Shown here: positions 43,876 through 53,537 of the stretch, piece by piece
Numbering within the stretch: the first letter of the stretch is position 1
How the letters are laid out: each line of letters begins with the position of its first letter
Assembly (NCBI GenBank): GCA_016704275.1
Contig: JADJAK010000005.1
Span: 186,001 to 250,000 of the forward strand
From: Gemmatimonadota bacterium
Lineage (GTDB): Bacteria > Gemmatimonadota > Gemmatimonadetes > Gemmatimonadales > GWC2-71-9
Length of the DNA stretch: 64,000 bases
Direction: 5' to 3'
The notes under the pieces: generated by a model
What the model was told of the DNA's origin: nothing
The model's input: only the letters and a program-made list of their open reading frames with translations
The model's database searches: none
Program-made: the position numbers and the translations under genes

Positions 43876-45122
43876 CGTCGCGCCGTGATTTTCTGCAGGC
43901 GGTCACGGCCGGTGGGGCCGTGCACGCGTCGTTGGGGTCGCGCGCCGGTGCGGAGCCCGCGCCCGTGCCGGCGACCGGCGCCGACGATCGTGCGCGCTGG
44001 GTGGCCGTGGCGACGCGGATGGCCGATCCACTGCTTGGTGCATTGGCACGCGGCGAACTCAAGGCCCGCATGCCGGTCGAGGCCGTGGCTGGTGCGGAGG
44101 CCGATCGCCGGAAGGTGACATACCTCGAAGGGTTCGGGCGATTGCTCGCCGGGCTGTCGCCGTGGCTCGAGCAGCGGCTGCCGAGCGGCGACGAGGAACG
44201 CAGCCGCGCGCGCCTGGCCACGTTGGCGCAGCAGGGGATGGAGGCGGCCACCAAGCCGTCGTCGCCCGATCGGATGAACTTCACCGACGGGGCGCAGCCG
44301 CTCGTCGATGCGGCGTTTCTCGCGCATGCGATGCTGCGCGCCCCGCGCACGCTGTGGCAAGAGCTGCCAACGGCAACACAAGCCAACGTGCTCGCGTCGC
44401 TGCGGGCCACCCGCGTCATCCGACCAGGCTACAACAACTGGCTCCTCTTCAGCGCCATGGTCGAGGCGGCGCTCGCCTCCGTCGGTGAGTCGTGGGATCA
44501 GATGCGGGTGGACTACGCCGTGCGGCAGCATGAGCTCTGGTACAAGGGCGACGGCATGTACGGTGACGGTCCCGCCTTCCACTGGGACTACTACAACAGC
44601 TTCGTGATCCAACCGATGTTGCTCGACATTCTCGGCACGGTTGGCCCCAAGGTCTCGGCGTGGAAGGAGATCGCCTCCCGGGTGACCACGCGGGCTCAGC
44701 GCTACGCGGCAATCCAGGAACGACTGATCTCGCCTGAGGGAACCTTGCCGCCGATTGGCCGATCGATCGCCTATCGCTGCGGAGCGCTGCAGCTGCTCGG
44801 CCAGGTCGCGCTGCGCCATGAACTCCCCACGGGGGTGACGCCGGCGCAGGTGCGTGGCGGGATGACGGCGGTGATCGGCCGGACGATGGAGGCCCCGGGC
44901 ACCTTCACGCGGGACGGCTGGCTGACGATTGGCCTGGCTGGGCACCAGCCGTCGCTCGGCGAGAGCTACATCTCGACCGGCTCCTGCTACCTGGCGGCGA
45001 CCGGTCTGCTCCCGCTTGGCCTGCCCCCGGCCGATCCGTTCTGGAGCGCACCGGCGGTCCCATGGACGGCGAAGAAGCTCTACGACGGGGCGGACGCCCC
45101 CGCGGACCACGCCGAGGGATAG
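43872..45122 (+). CDS. DUF2264 domain protein with Tat-like signal
   Basis: 416 residues from GTG 43872, overlapping the murG stop (GTGA). The N-terminus 'MTSRRDFLQAVTAGGAVHAS' carries a twin-arginine (RRDFL) export signal. The body fits DUF2264: 'YLEGFGRLLAGLSPWLEQRL', 'PGYNNWLLFSAMVEAALASV', 'GDGMYGDGPAFHWDYYNSFV' and 'GTLPPIGRSIAYRCGALQLL'. The alpha/alpha-toroid family resembles glycoside hydrolases or polysaccharide lyases acting on unsaturated uronides, which is only a family-level hint. Its place between murG and murC is unusual and suggests either an envelope role or a recent insertion. Confidence 0.82.
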   Translation: MTSRRDFLQAVTAGGAVHASLGSRAGAEPAPVPATGADDRARWVAVATRMADPLLGALARGELKARMPVEAVAGAEADRRKVTYLEGFGRLLAGLSPWLEQRLPSGDEERSRARLATLAQQGMEAATKPSSPDRMNFTDGAQPLVDAAFLAHAMLRAPRTLWQELPTATQANVLASLRATRVIRPGYNNWLLFSAMVEAALASVGESWDQMRVDYAVRQHELWYKGDGMYGDGPAFHWDYYNSFVIQPMLLDILGTVGPKVSAWKEIASRVTTRAQRYAAIQERLISPEGTLPPIGRSIAYRCGALQLLGQVALRHELPTGVTPAQVRGGMTAVIGRTMEAPGTFTRDGWLTIGLAGHQPSLGESYISTGSCYLAATGLLPLGLPPADPFWSAPAVPWTAKKLYDGADAPADHAEG

Positions 45123-45130
45123 TCACCGCT

Positions 45131-45158
45131 TTGCCCCCCTTCCGCCCGCTCTTATCTT
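45131..45158 (+). promoter_or_regulatory. promoter for a leaderless murC transcript
   Basis: TTGCCC at 45131-45136 and TATCTT at 45153-45158 are 16 bases apart. The GTG of murC begins six bases after the -10 box and has no ribosome-binding site. Confidence 0.55.
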
Positions 45159-45164
45159 GCGCGG

Positions 45165-46541
45165 GTGGCCGCCCTGTTTGACCCCTCCGATCCCCGTCCC
45201 GTGCACTTCCTCGGCCTCAGTGGCGCGGGGATGAGCGCCCTCGCGCTTGCCGCTCGCCGCCGCGGCGTGGCGGTGACGGGCTGCGACACCGAGACGGCGG
45301 CATTTGCCGATCTGCGCGCGGCCGGTGCCGAGGCATTTGACCATCCCGATCCGGCCCACCTTGCCGGCATCCGCGCGTTGGTCGTGACGGCCGCCGCTTC
45401 CCAGCAGCATCCGGAAATCGTGGCCGCGCGTGCCGCCGGCATTCCGGTGGTGCAGCGGAAGGAGGCACTGGCCGAGCTGGTCAACGGCACCACCCTCGTC
45501 GCCCTCGCTGGCACCCATGGGAAGACGACCACCACCGTGATGACGACCGAGGCGCTGCGCGGGGGTGGTACGCATCCGTCCGGGCTCGCGGGTGGCCGCG
45601 TCTCGACCTGGGGTGGCAACGCGCTGCTCGATGGCAACGACCTCTTCGTGGTCGAGGCCGACGAGTACGATCAGGCATTTCTCACGTTGCAGCCCACCAT
45701 CGCGGTGGTGAACAATGTCGAGGCCGATCACCTCGAGTGTTACGGCAGTGTCGAGGCGATGGAAGCAGCCTACGCGACCTTCGCGGGCCGCGCCGATCGG
45801 GTGCTGATCGGCACCGCCGACGTCGGCAGCGATCGTCTCGCGGCGGCGCTCGGCGACAAGGTCTGGCGCTTCGGTCTCGAGGAGGGTGCCGATCTCCGCC
45901 TCGTGCCTCGAAGCGCCGGGCCCGATGGCACCATTGCCGACGTCACCTTTCCGGACGGCAGCCAGCGCGTGCTCGCCCTGCATGTGCCCGGCCTGCACAA
46001 TCTTCGGAACGCCGGTGCTGCCCTGGGCGTGGCGTTCGCGCTTGGGGTCGACCTCGCCGGCGCAATTGCCGCGCTCGGCCGATTCACCGGCGTCGGTCGG
46101 CGCTTCGATCGTCAGGGCGAGTCGCACGGCGTGACCTATGTCGACGACTACGCGCATCATCCGACGGAGCTCGTCGCCACCCTCGCGGCGGCGCGGCAGG
46201 CCTTCCCGCGGCACCGCCTGGTCGCCGCGTTCCAGCCGCACCTCTACTCGCGCACCGCGTCCCACGGGGCGGCGATGGGTCAGGCGCTGGCCGCGGCCGA
46301 CCTCGTCGTGGTGACCGACGTCTACGGCGCGCGCGAGGCACCGGTCGACGGCGTGAGCGGGCATATCGTCGCCGACGCCGCCATCGCGGCGGGGGCCGTC
46401 GTCTGCTATGCGCCGGTGCGCAACGACCTCGTCCAGGAGATCGCGTCGATGCTGCGTGAGGGCGACGTCCTCCTCACGCTCGGGGCAGGCGACATCACCC
46501 TGGTCGGTGCCGACGTGCGCCGACTGCGCGAGGGCGCGTGA
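45165..46541 (+). CDS. murC: UDP-MurNAc:L-alanine ligase
   Basis: 458 residues from GTG 45165. N-terminal 'VHFLGLSGAGMSALALAARR' (UDP site), ATP motif 'ALAGTHGKTTTTVMTTEALR', 'FVVEADEYDQAFLTLQPTIA' and 'VDDYAHHPTELVATLAAARQ' with 'FQPHLYSRT', all specific for MurC. It appears to have its own promoter in the 42-base gap after the DUF2264 gene, the largest gap inside the cluster. The usual murB and ddl genes do not follow; ftsQ does, with a 4-base overlap. Confidence 0.96.
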   Translation: MAALFDPSDPRPVHFLGLSGAGMSALALAARRRGVAVTGCDTETAAFADLRAAGAEAFDHPDPAHLAGIRALVVTAAASQQHPEIVAARAAGIPVVQRKEALAELVNGTTLVALAGTHGKTTTTVMTTEALRGGGTHPSGLAGGRVSTWGGNALLDGNDLFVVEADEYDQAFLTLQPTIAVVNNVEADHLECYGSVEAMEAAYATFAGRADRVLIGTADVGSDRLAAALGDKVWRFGLEEGADLRLVPRSAGPDGTIADVTFPDGSQRVLALHVPGLHNLRNAGAALGVAFALGVDLAGAIAALGRFTGVGRRFDRQGESHGVTYVDDYAHHPTELVATLAAARQAFPRHRLVAAFQPHLYSRTASHGAAMGQALAAADLVVVTDVYGAREAPVDGVSGHIVADAAIAAGAVVCYAPVRNDLVQEIASMLREGDVLLTLGAGDITLVGADVRRLREGA

Positions 46542-47218
46542 CGACACGGCAACGGGCACTGATCGTCGCCCTGGGCGCCGTGACCGCGGTGGCCCTCTGG
46601 ATTGGCGTGCCGAGGGCCATGCGCCGGCTCGAGTATTTCCGCGTCCGGCACATCGAGGTCACCGGCTTGCGATTCCTCGACGAGCGCGACGTGGTTGCGC
46701 GCCTCGCCTTGCCGAAGACGGCCAGCATCGTCGATCCGCTGGCGCCCGTGCGACAGAACGCTTCTGCGATTCCCGGCGTCGCGGCCGCCTCGATCGAACG
46801 TCGCCTGCCGGGGACACTCTCGCTGTTGGTGTTGGAGGAATTGCCGGTGGCGCTCGTGATGCAAGAGGAGAAGCTGGTGCTGATGGATCGACGTGGCCGC
46901 ATTCTTCCGTTTGACCCCACCCGGGCGCCGACGTCGCTCCCCGTGGCCGAGCGCGACTCGGCGACGGCGGCCCTGCTGTCGGCCGTGCTTCGAGCCGATC
47001 CTGAGTGGTATGGGCAGATCGAGTCGGCCCGCCGCGATGGCGGCGATGTCCTGCTCGAAGATGGCCCGCATCGCGTGCGCATTCGCCCCGGTGCCTCGCT
47101 CGAAACGATCCGCGGCGTCACGGCGGTTCGCGCCTGGTTGACCACCGCCAATCGCCCGTGGCAGGAGCTCGATGCCCGCTTCACCGATCGCGCCTTCGTG
47201 AAGTGGGGTACGTCGTGA
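46538..47218 (+). CDS. ftsQ: FtsQ/DivIB-type cell division protein
   Basis: 226 residues. An N-terminal membrane helix ('ALIVALGAVTAVALWIGV') is followed by a POTRA domain ('FRVRHIEVTGLRFLDERDVV') and the beta domain ('AASIERRLPGTLSLLVLEEL', 'LVLMDRRGRILPFDP'). FtsQ links early and late divisome proteins in the periplasm. The sequence is diverged, so the call relies on topology plus the position between murC and ftsA. The stop overlaps the ftsA GTG. Confidence 0.87.
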   Translation: MTTRQRALIVALGAVTAVALWIGVPRAMRRLEYFRVRHIEVTGLRFLDERDVVARLALPKTASIVDPLAPVRQNASAIPGVAAASIERRLPGTLSLLVLEELPVALVMQEEKLVLMDRRGRILPFDPTRAPTSLPVAERDSATAALLSAVLRADPEWYGQIESARRDGGDVLLEDGPHRVRIRPGASLETIRGVTAVRAWLTTANRPWQELDARFTDRAFVKWGTS

Positions 47219-48474
47219 GCACCGTCGCCGTGCAACGGCTGGTCGCCGCCGTCGACCTCGGCAGCACCAAGATCACCGCCATCATCGGCGAAGTGACCGG
47301 CGACTCCCGCTCCTGGGGGCTCCGCATCCTGGGCGTCGGCAGCGAACGGTCGACCGGCGTGCGACGCGGTGTCATTCGCGACTTCGAGGAGACGGTCCGG
47401 GCGGTGACCAAGGCGATGACCGACGCGGAACGGATCGCCGGGCTCGAGGTCGGCACGGTCTACGTCGGGGCAGGCGGGGAACAGATCGCCCAGCGGATCT
47501 CCCACGGCGTCGCCAGCATCACGGGCAGCGAAGTCCGGACCTCCGACCTGGCCCGCGTGAACGACGTCGCCTCCTCGGTCTCGTTCGGCCACGACCAGGA
47601 ACTGCTCCACGCCATCCCGCACGACTATCTCGTGGACGGCCAGGCCGGCTACGCCGACCCGATCGGGATGGCCGGCGAGCGGGTCGAGGCGGAGGTCTAC
47701 ATCCTCACGGCCCGCGCCAGCGCCTTGGCCCACCAGCGCAAGGCCATCGAAAAGGCGGGCTGGAACGTCGGGGAAGTCGTGGTGGAGCCGCTCGCGGCCT
47801 CGTTGGCGGTCCTGACCCCCGAGGAGCGGGAAATGGGGTCAGTTCTGGTGGACCTTGGCGGAGGGAGTACCTCTGTCGCCATCTTTCAGGGTGGGAAGCT
47901 CCGCCACACCGCCTCCCTCCGTTTTGCGGGGGGGCACCTGACGTCAGACCTGGTCCACGGCCTCGGCGTGACCCAGGCGGAGGCGGAGCGAATCAAGGAA
48001 AAGTGGGGCGCGGCCTACGAGCCGCTGATCCCGGAGAACGAAGTCGTGGAAGTCGTCCTGACGGGGGGGCAGGGGCCCCGGCAGGTGAAGCGCCAGTTGA
48101 TTGCCCACATCATGCACGCCCGGCTCCAGGAGGTCCTGGAGCTGGCCTACGACGAAGTGACCCGCGCCGGGTGGGCGATGGCCGGGTTGCCGTGCGGGGT
48201 GGTGGTGACGGGCGGTGGGGCAGCGGCGCCGGGGATCGTCGAGCTGACGCGGGACGTCTTCGCCGCGCCGGTACGGATCGGGGTCCCAGCGGACCAATTG
48301 CGTGGGTTGGTGGATCGAGTGGCATCGCCGGGACTCGCGGTCCCGGTCGGATTGGCTCTGTGGGGTGCACGACAGGTGGCGATGGGTGGGGGCTTCGGCG
48401 CCGGGGGCAAGTCATCGCCTGCCGTCGGTCGAGTGCTCGAGCCAGTGCGACGCTGGCTGCAGGATTTCTTCTGA
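47215..48474 (+). CDS. ftsA: cell division protein FtsA
   Basis: 419 residues from GTG 47215. Actin-like ATPase: phosphate-1 loop 'LVAAVDLGSTKITAIIGEVT', SHS2/1C region 'LEVGTVYVGAGGEQIAQRIS', phosphate-2 'GSVLVDLGGGSTSVAIFQGG' and adenosine motif 'GVVVTGGGAAAPGIVELTRD'. It ends in an amphipathic helix 'VLEPVRRWLQDFF' that should be the membrane-targeting sequence. FtsA anchors FtsZ filaments to the membrane. It is followed 22 bases later by ftsZ. Confidence 0.96.
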   Translation: MSTVAVQRLVAAVDLGSTKITAIIGEVTGDSRSWGLRILGVGSERSTGVRRGVIRDFEETVRAVTKAMTDAERIAGLEVGTVYVGAGGEQIAQRISHGVASITGSEVRTSDLARVNDVASSVSFGHDQELLHAIPHDYLVDGQAGYADPIGMAGERVEAEVYILTARASALAHQRKAIEKAGWNVGEVVVEPLAASLAVLTPEEREMGSVLVDLGGGSTSVAIFQGGKLRHTASLRFAGGHLTSDLVHGLGVTQAEAERIKEKWGAAYEPLIPENEVVEVVLTGGQGPRQVKRQLIAHIMHARLQEVLELAYDEVTRAGWAMAGLPCGVVVTGGGAAAPGIVELTRDVFAAPVRIGVPADQLRGLVDRVASPGLAVPVGLALWGARQVAMGGGFGAGGKSSPAVGRVLEPVRRWLQDFF

Positions 48475-48496
48475 CCGACCCTCGGGGGGGTGCGGC

Positions 48497-49726
48497 ATGG
48501 CGGACGGGATGATCTTCGAGCTCGAAGAACAGTCAGCGCAAAATGCGCGGATGAAGGTGGTCGGGGTCGGCGGTGGTGGCGGAAATGCCGTCAATCGCAT
48601 GATCGCCGAGGCCCTCAGCGGCGTGCAGTTCATTTCGGTCAATACCGACGCCCAGGCCCTCGCGGCCTCGCGGTCCGACATCAAGGTGCAGATCGGCAAG
48701 AAGCTGACGCGCGGCCTTGGAGCGGGCGCCCGCCCGGAAATCGGGCGCCAGGCGATCGAGGAGAATCGGGACGAGGTCCTCGAGCATCTTCAGGGGGCGG
48801 ACCTGGTGTTCGTCACCTGCGGCATGGGCGGTGGCACCGGCACCGGGGCTGCCCCGATTATTGCACAGATTGCCAAGGACATCGGCGCCCTCACCGTCGG
48901 CATCGTCACCAAGCCGTTCCTCTTCGAGGGGCGGAAGCGGATGAAGCAGGCCGAAATGGGGATCACCGAGCTCCGGCGAAACGTTGACACGATGATTGTC
49001 GTACCGAATGAGCGGTTGCTGGCGGTCGTCGGGAAGGGGATCCCCTTCCAGGACGCCCTCAAGAAGGCCGATGAAGTGTTGCTGAATGCAACGCGCGGCA
49101 TCGCCTCCCTGATCACCAGTACCGGCATCATCAACGTAGATTTCGCGGACGTGCGGACGGTGATGCAGAACGGCGGCGCGGCGCTCATGGGCACCGGCGT
49201 GGCGACCGGCGAGAATCGGGCACTGGAGGCGGCGCAGCAGGCGATCTCGTCGCCACTGCTCGACAACGTTTCGATCAACGGCGCGAGCGGCGTCCTGATC
49301 AACATCATCGGCGGCGACGACCTCACCCTCGGCGAGGCGACGCAGATCAGCGGCATCATCCACGACGCCGTGGGCGACGATGCGCAGATCATCTTCGGTG
49401 CCGGGAACGACTCGCGCTGCAATGGCGAGATCCGCGTGACGGTGATCGCGACGGGCTTCGACCGGGCCGTCACGGGCGAGCCGGTGGTGGAGCGGAACGC
49501 GAATCCGCAGGTGCTGCCCTTCTCACCGCGCCGGCAGACGGGTACGACGCCGCCGGCCGCAGCGAGTCAGCCGGCAACGCCGGCCGCCCAGCAGCCCGCG
49601 GCCGCCGCGCCGAGGACGCCGCCGGTGCAGCAGCCGTTCGTTCGTCCGGTGCAACCGCCGAAGCCGGCGACACCCGATGTGTCCGATATGGAAATTCCGA
49701 CCTTTATCAGGCGGCAAATGGATTGA
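48497..49726 (+). CDS. ftsZ: cell division GTPase FtsZ
   Basis: 409 residues from ATG 48497. Tubulin signature GGGTGTG at 111-117, N-terminal 'VVGVGGGGGNAVNRMI', T7 loop 'ASLITSTGIINVDFADVRTV'. A linker of about 60 residues rich in Pro, Ala and Gln leads to the conserved C-terminal peptide 'DMEIPTFIRRQMD', which binds FtsA. The frame is open far upstream inside ftsA, but the family begins at the chosen ATG. The stop overlaps the M23 peptidase start by one base. Confidence 0.98.
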   Translation: MADGMIFELEEQSAQNARMKVVGVGGGGGNAVNRMIAEALSGVQFISVNTDAQALAASRSDIKVQIGKKLTRGLGAGARPEIGRQAIEENRDEVLEHLQGADLVFVTCGMGGGTGTGAAPIIAQIAKDIGALTVGIVTKPFLFEGRKRMKQAEMGITELRRNVDTMIVVPNERLLAVVGKGIPFQDALKKADEVLLNATRGIASLITSTGIINVDFADVRTVMQNGGAALMGTGVATGENRALEAAQQAISSPLLDNVSINGASGVLINIIGGDDLTLGEATQISGIIHDAVGDDAQIIFGAGNDSRCNGEIRVTVIATGFDRAVTGEPVVERNANPQVLPFSPRRQTGTTPPAAASQPATPAAQQPAAAAPRTPPVQQPFVRPVQPPKPATPDVSDMEIPTFIRRQMD

Positions 49727-50991
49727 TGCGTTTTCAGATTCCCCGATTTCCCCTGGCGGCGGCCGTGCTCGCTGCGGCCGCGCTGATCGTGTCGCGTGGC
49801 GAGTATCCGTGGCAGCGGCTCTCCGACGTGCCGACGGCGGGCCCGATCGTCGTGTCCGATCCGTACCATACGGTGAGCGACACGCTGCAGCGTGGGGAAA
49901 CCGTCGGGGCGCTGCTCGCGCGCCATGGCGTGACCGGGCTGGATCTGTCGGCGCTGGCCAGCGCGCTCCGTTTCGACCCGCGCCGCTTCCGTGCCGGGCA
50001 AGTCTTCTCGGTGCGCCGCGGTGGTGCCGCCGACGAGGCGACGCAGGTGGAATTCCGCGCCTCGCCGGAGCAGCGGGTGCAGTTCATCCGGACCGCCAAC
50101 GGCGAGTGGCGCGGCAACGCGGTCGCAGTCTACTGGAGCACTGACACCATTCGCCTCGCGGCGACGATCACCTCGAATCTGTTCAACGCCATCGATGACG
50201 AAGTCAGCGATGCGACGCTCGATCGACAGGAGCGGGCCAACGTCGTGTACGCGCTGGCCGAGGTCTTCTCGTACTCCGTCGACTTCTCGCGGGACATCCA
50301 GGTGGGCGATCGCTTCACGGCGGTGGTCGAGCGGCGGACCTCCGAAGACGGCGAGACGCGCTTCGGGCGGATCCTCGCCGGCGAGCTGAGCGTCGGGGGC
50401 AAGGCGATCGCCGCGTTCAACTACCGCAATGGCGGCCAGAACGCGTTCTACGATGGCGAGGGCAATGCGCTCAAGCGCGCCTTCCTCGCCGCACCGGTCG
50501 ATTTCCGCTACGTCTCCAGCGGACTCTCCCGCGGGCGCTTCCACCCCGTGCTTGGGGTCTTCCGCCGGCACGAGGGGATCGACTACGCGGCCAACAGCGG
50601 CACCCCGGTGCGCGCGGCCTCCGAAGGTCAGATCGTTCGCGCGGGCTGGGCGGGCGGCTACGGTCGCCTGGTCGAGATTCGCCACCGCAACGGCATCACC
50701 ACCCGCTACGCCCACCTCTCCTCGATCAGCGTCAAGGCGCGGCCGGGGGCTCGGGTGGGCCAGGGCGACATCATCGGGAACGTTGGCTCGTCCGGCCTCT
50801 CGAGCGGCCCGCACCTGCACTACGAGTTCCGCGTCAACGGGACGGCGCGTGACCCGCGCAGCGTCAAGATGGAAACAGGTGCACCGCTGCCGAAGGGCGA
50901 TCTCGTGGCGTTCCGTCAGGAGCGCGATCGCCTGCGCCTGCTCCTCGGCCCGTCGCTCGCCTCGCCGCCCGCTCGCGGCCTCGCCGAGTAG
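49726..50991 (+). CDS. M23-family (LytM) murein endopeptidase
   Basis: 421 residues from ATG 49726 (a TTG one codon earlier is in frame). An N-terminal signal anchor ('FPLAAAVLAAAALIV') is followed by an OapA/LysM-like segment ('DTLQRGETVGALLARHGVTG') and the M23 domain with zinc ligands in 'RRHEGIDYAANSGTPV' (HxxxD) and 'SGPHLHYEFRVNG' (HxH). It resembles MepM-type DD-endopeptidases, which open the sacculus for growth or septation. Its position right after ftsZ suggests a role in cell separation. Confidence 0.9.
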   Translation: MRFQIPRFPLAAAVLAAAALIVSRGEYPWQRLSDVPTAGPIVVSDPYHTVSDTLQRGETVGALLARHGVTGLDLSALASALRFDPRRFRAGQVFSVRRGGAADEATQVEFRASPEQRVQFIRTANGEWRGNAVAVYWSTDTIRLAATITSNLFNAIDDEVSDATLDRQERANVVYALAEVFSYSVDFSRDIQVGDRFTAVVERRTSEDGETRFGRILAGELSVGGKAIAAFNYRNGGQNAFYDGEGNALKRAFLAAPVDFRYVSSGLSRGRFHPVLGVFRRHEGIDYAANSGTPVRAASEGQIVRAGWAGGYGRLVEIRHRNGITTRYAHLSSISVKARPGARVGQGDIIGNVGSSGLSSGPHLHYEFRVNGTARDPRSVKMETGAPLPKGDLVAFRQERDRLRLLLGPSLASPPARGLAE

Positions 50992-51007
50992 TCTCTCCCA
51001 CCGTTTG

Positions 51008-51727
51008 ATGGACCTCTATCCCGCCATTGACCTGCGCGGCGGACAAGTCGTTCGCCTCGCGCAGGGGGAAGCCGCTCGCGAAACCGTCTATGGTCACGAC
51101 CCCGTGGCCCAGGCGGAACAGTTCGTCCTGGCCGGCGCCCGTTGGCTCCACATCGTCGACCTCAATCGTGCCTTCGGTGACGGCGACAACGATGCCGCCA
51201 TCGCGGAGATCGTGCGCCGTTTCGGCGACCAGCTCCAGGTCCAGCTCGGCGGTGGCATTCGCGAGGTCGCGCGTGCGGAGGCCGTCGTGCAGCTCGGCGT
51301 CTCGCGCGTCGTGATTGGCACGGCGGCCGTCGATCAGCCAGCGCTCGTCGATGCCGTGGTCCGCGCAATCGGTGGCGACCGCGTGGCGGTCGGGATCGAT
51401 GCGCGCGATGGCCGCGTGGCGGTGCGCGGCTGGGTCGAGACATCCGCAGTCCGCGCGACCGAGCTCGCCGAGCGCGTTGCCGGGCAGGGCGTGCGCACCG
51501 TGATCCACACCGACATTGCCCGCGACGGCATGCTGAGCGGGCCGAATCTCGACGAAGCGCTCGCGCTGCAGGCCAAGGGCCCGCGGGTGATCGTGAGCGG
51601 CGGCGTGGCCTCGATCGCCGATCTGCAGGCCGTGGCACGCGCGGGACTCGCGGGGGCCATCACCGGTCGCGCGATCTACGAGGGACGCTTCACCCTCGCC
51701 GAGGCGCTCGCCGCCCTGGCGAGCTGA
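51008..51727 (+). CDS. hisA: phosphoribosylformimino-AICAR ribotide isomerase
   Basis: 239 residues from ATG 51008. The (beta/alpha)8 barrel shows the catalytic Asp in 'LYPAIDLRGGQVVRLAQGE', 'LQVQLGGGIREVARAEAVVQ', the second Asp in 'VIHTDIARDGMLSGPN' and 'VIVSGGVASIADLQAVARAG'. It catalyses the fourth step of histidine synthesis. No other his gene lies in the window, so this one is detached from its usual hisH-hisF neighbours. A PriA-like double role in tryptophan synthesis cannot be judged here. Confidence 0.94.
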   Translation: MDLYPAIDLRGGQVVRLAQGEAARETVYGHDPVAQAEQFVLAGARWLHIVDLNRAFGDGDNDAAIAEIVRRFGDQLQVQLGGGIREVARAEAVVQLGVSRVVIGTAAVDQPALVDAVVRAIGGDRVAVGIDARDGRVAVRGWVETSAVRATELAERVAGQGVRTVIHTDIARDGMLSGPNLDEALALQAKGPRVIVSGGVASIADLQAVARAGLAGAITGRAIYEGRFTLAEALAALAS

Positions 51728-51732
51728 TCGCG

Positions 51733-53510
51733 GTGGCCACGCTCCCCGCCATCGTCGTGGCCCTGGTGGCCGGTGGCGCACTGGCCTGGTGGAGCTATCG
51801 CGGTCGCACGGCGCAGCCGCTCGCCATGGCGGCGGCGGGCTGCCGGACACTCGGCGCCGCCCTGCTGGTGCTTCTCCTCCTCAATCCGACACTTGCCGCC
51901 CGGCTGCTCACCCAGCGGCCGCTGATCCTGCTCGACCATTCGATCTCGATGCTCGCGCAACGCGGCCAGGCGTCGGCGGCTCGCGTGGCGGCAGCCGCGC
52001 TAGGCGACACAGTCGCCTTCGGTGAACTCGCGCCTGGCGAGGCCGGTGGGCGGAGCGTCCTTGGTGCGGCGCTGCCCGCGGCCCTCGCGAGCGGCCGGCC
52101 GGTGACGGTTGTGACCGATGGCGAAATCGGTGACGCCGAGGCGCTGCCGACGGAGTTGCTCGCCGCAACCACGGTGCAGCTCTTCCCGCGCGCCTCGGGG
52201 GACGATGTGGCCCTGGTCGAGGTCCGTGGCCCCGAGCGGCTGGCCGCCGGCGATTCCCTGCATCTGCGCATCGAAGCCCGCCGAGTGGGTGCGGCACCCG
52301 ACAGCACGCGCATCGAGATCCGCGACGGCGCGCAATTGCTGCAAGCCGCAACGATCCGACTTGGCACCACCGGGCGCGGCGTCGTTGACCTCGCGATGGC
52401 CATGCCTTCGTCGAGCGTGGGCTGCGGTGGCTGGAGATCCGTCGCGTCGGTGCCGCCGATGCGGAAGCCGGCGATGATCTCCGTTGGTGGGCTGTCCGCG
52501 TCACCCCATCACCGGGGGTGGTGGTGCTGGCGAGTGTGCCGGACTGGGATGCGCGCTTCCTGTATCGTGCGCTGCGCGATGTCACCGAGTCTCCCGTTCG
52601 GGGCTACGCCCAGTTGCAGCCTGGGCAGTGGCGCCGAATGGATGATCTTCGCCGCGTTCCGGCCGCCGAGGTTCAGGCGGCTGCCCGCGCCGCGGATCTG
52701 CTCGCCGTGCGCGGGGATGTCGAACCCTGGCGCCGCGGCGGACGCGCACGGCTGCTCTGGCCCGTCGCCGCGATGGCGGGAGATTGGTACCTCGCGCCGA
52801 GCGCCTCCTCACCGGTCGCCGGCGGCTTTGCCGGAGGCGATGCCGATTCCCTGCCGCCTGCCGTCGCCGTGACGCCCCTCAACGCCGAGGCCACGTCGGC
52901 ATGGGTCGGCGCCACGGCGCGACTCGCGCGGCGCGGCAGCGAAGTTCCCGTGATCGGGGGGCGGCACGGGACCGATGGCCGCACCGTCACCTTCGGCGCC
53001 GATGGCCTCTTCCGGTGGGGCTTTCGTGGCGGCGTGTCGGAACAGGTCTGGCGTGCCCTGGTGGCCGATGCGGCGGCATGGTTGCTGGCGACGCCCGATT
53101 CAGTGAGTGCCGCCATTCGGCCGATCGCCCTGGTGACCCAACGCGGGAGGCCGGTGCGCTTCCGATGGGTCGGAGGAGGAGCGCCCGCCCCCGTCGCGAT
53201 CACGCTCACCGATTCGGCGCGGAGCAGGACGGATACCTTGCGCTTCGATGCCAGCGGCGAGGCGTCATTGCCGTTGCCGGTCGGTCGCTATCGCTATCTC
53301 GTGGCCGATGGCGGTGGCAGCGGCGATTTCGGCGTGGAACCGTACGCGGACGAACTCGTCCCGGCGCCAGTGACCCTCACGGAGCGGCAGGCGACGGTCG
53401 CGGTGGCCTCGACCGGACGCGGTGCCCGTGAGTGGCCCGGGCTCTTCCTGCTGATCGTCATCGCCTTCGGAGCGGAGTGGCTCCTCCGCCGCCGACTCGG
53501 CATGCGCTAG
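51733..53510 (+). CDS. vWA-like membrane protein (frameshift at about 52405)
   Basis: Starts at GTG 51733, five bases after hisA. Two N-terminal helices ('LPAIVVALVAGGALAWWSY', 'GAALLVLLLLNP') lead into a domain with 'PLILLDHSISMLAQRGQA', an MIDAS-like DxSxS motif of von Willebrand A proteins. The frame breaks near 52405. A second frame carries on with 'FVERGLRWLEIRRVGAADAE' and 'VVVLASVPDWDARFLYRALR' to 53510 and ends in a C-terminal helix ('WPGLFLLIVIAFGAEWLL'). One lost base explains the split, and the joined length is about 592 residues. The fold recalls BatA-type or glutamine-amidotransferase-like membrane proteins of unknown function. Confidence 0.68.
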
Positions 53511-53537
53511 GATTCGGCATCACATGTTCAGGATGGG

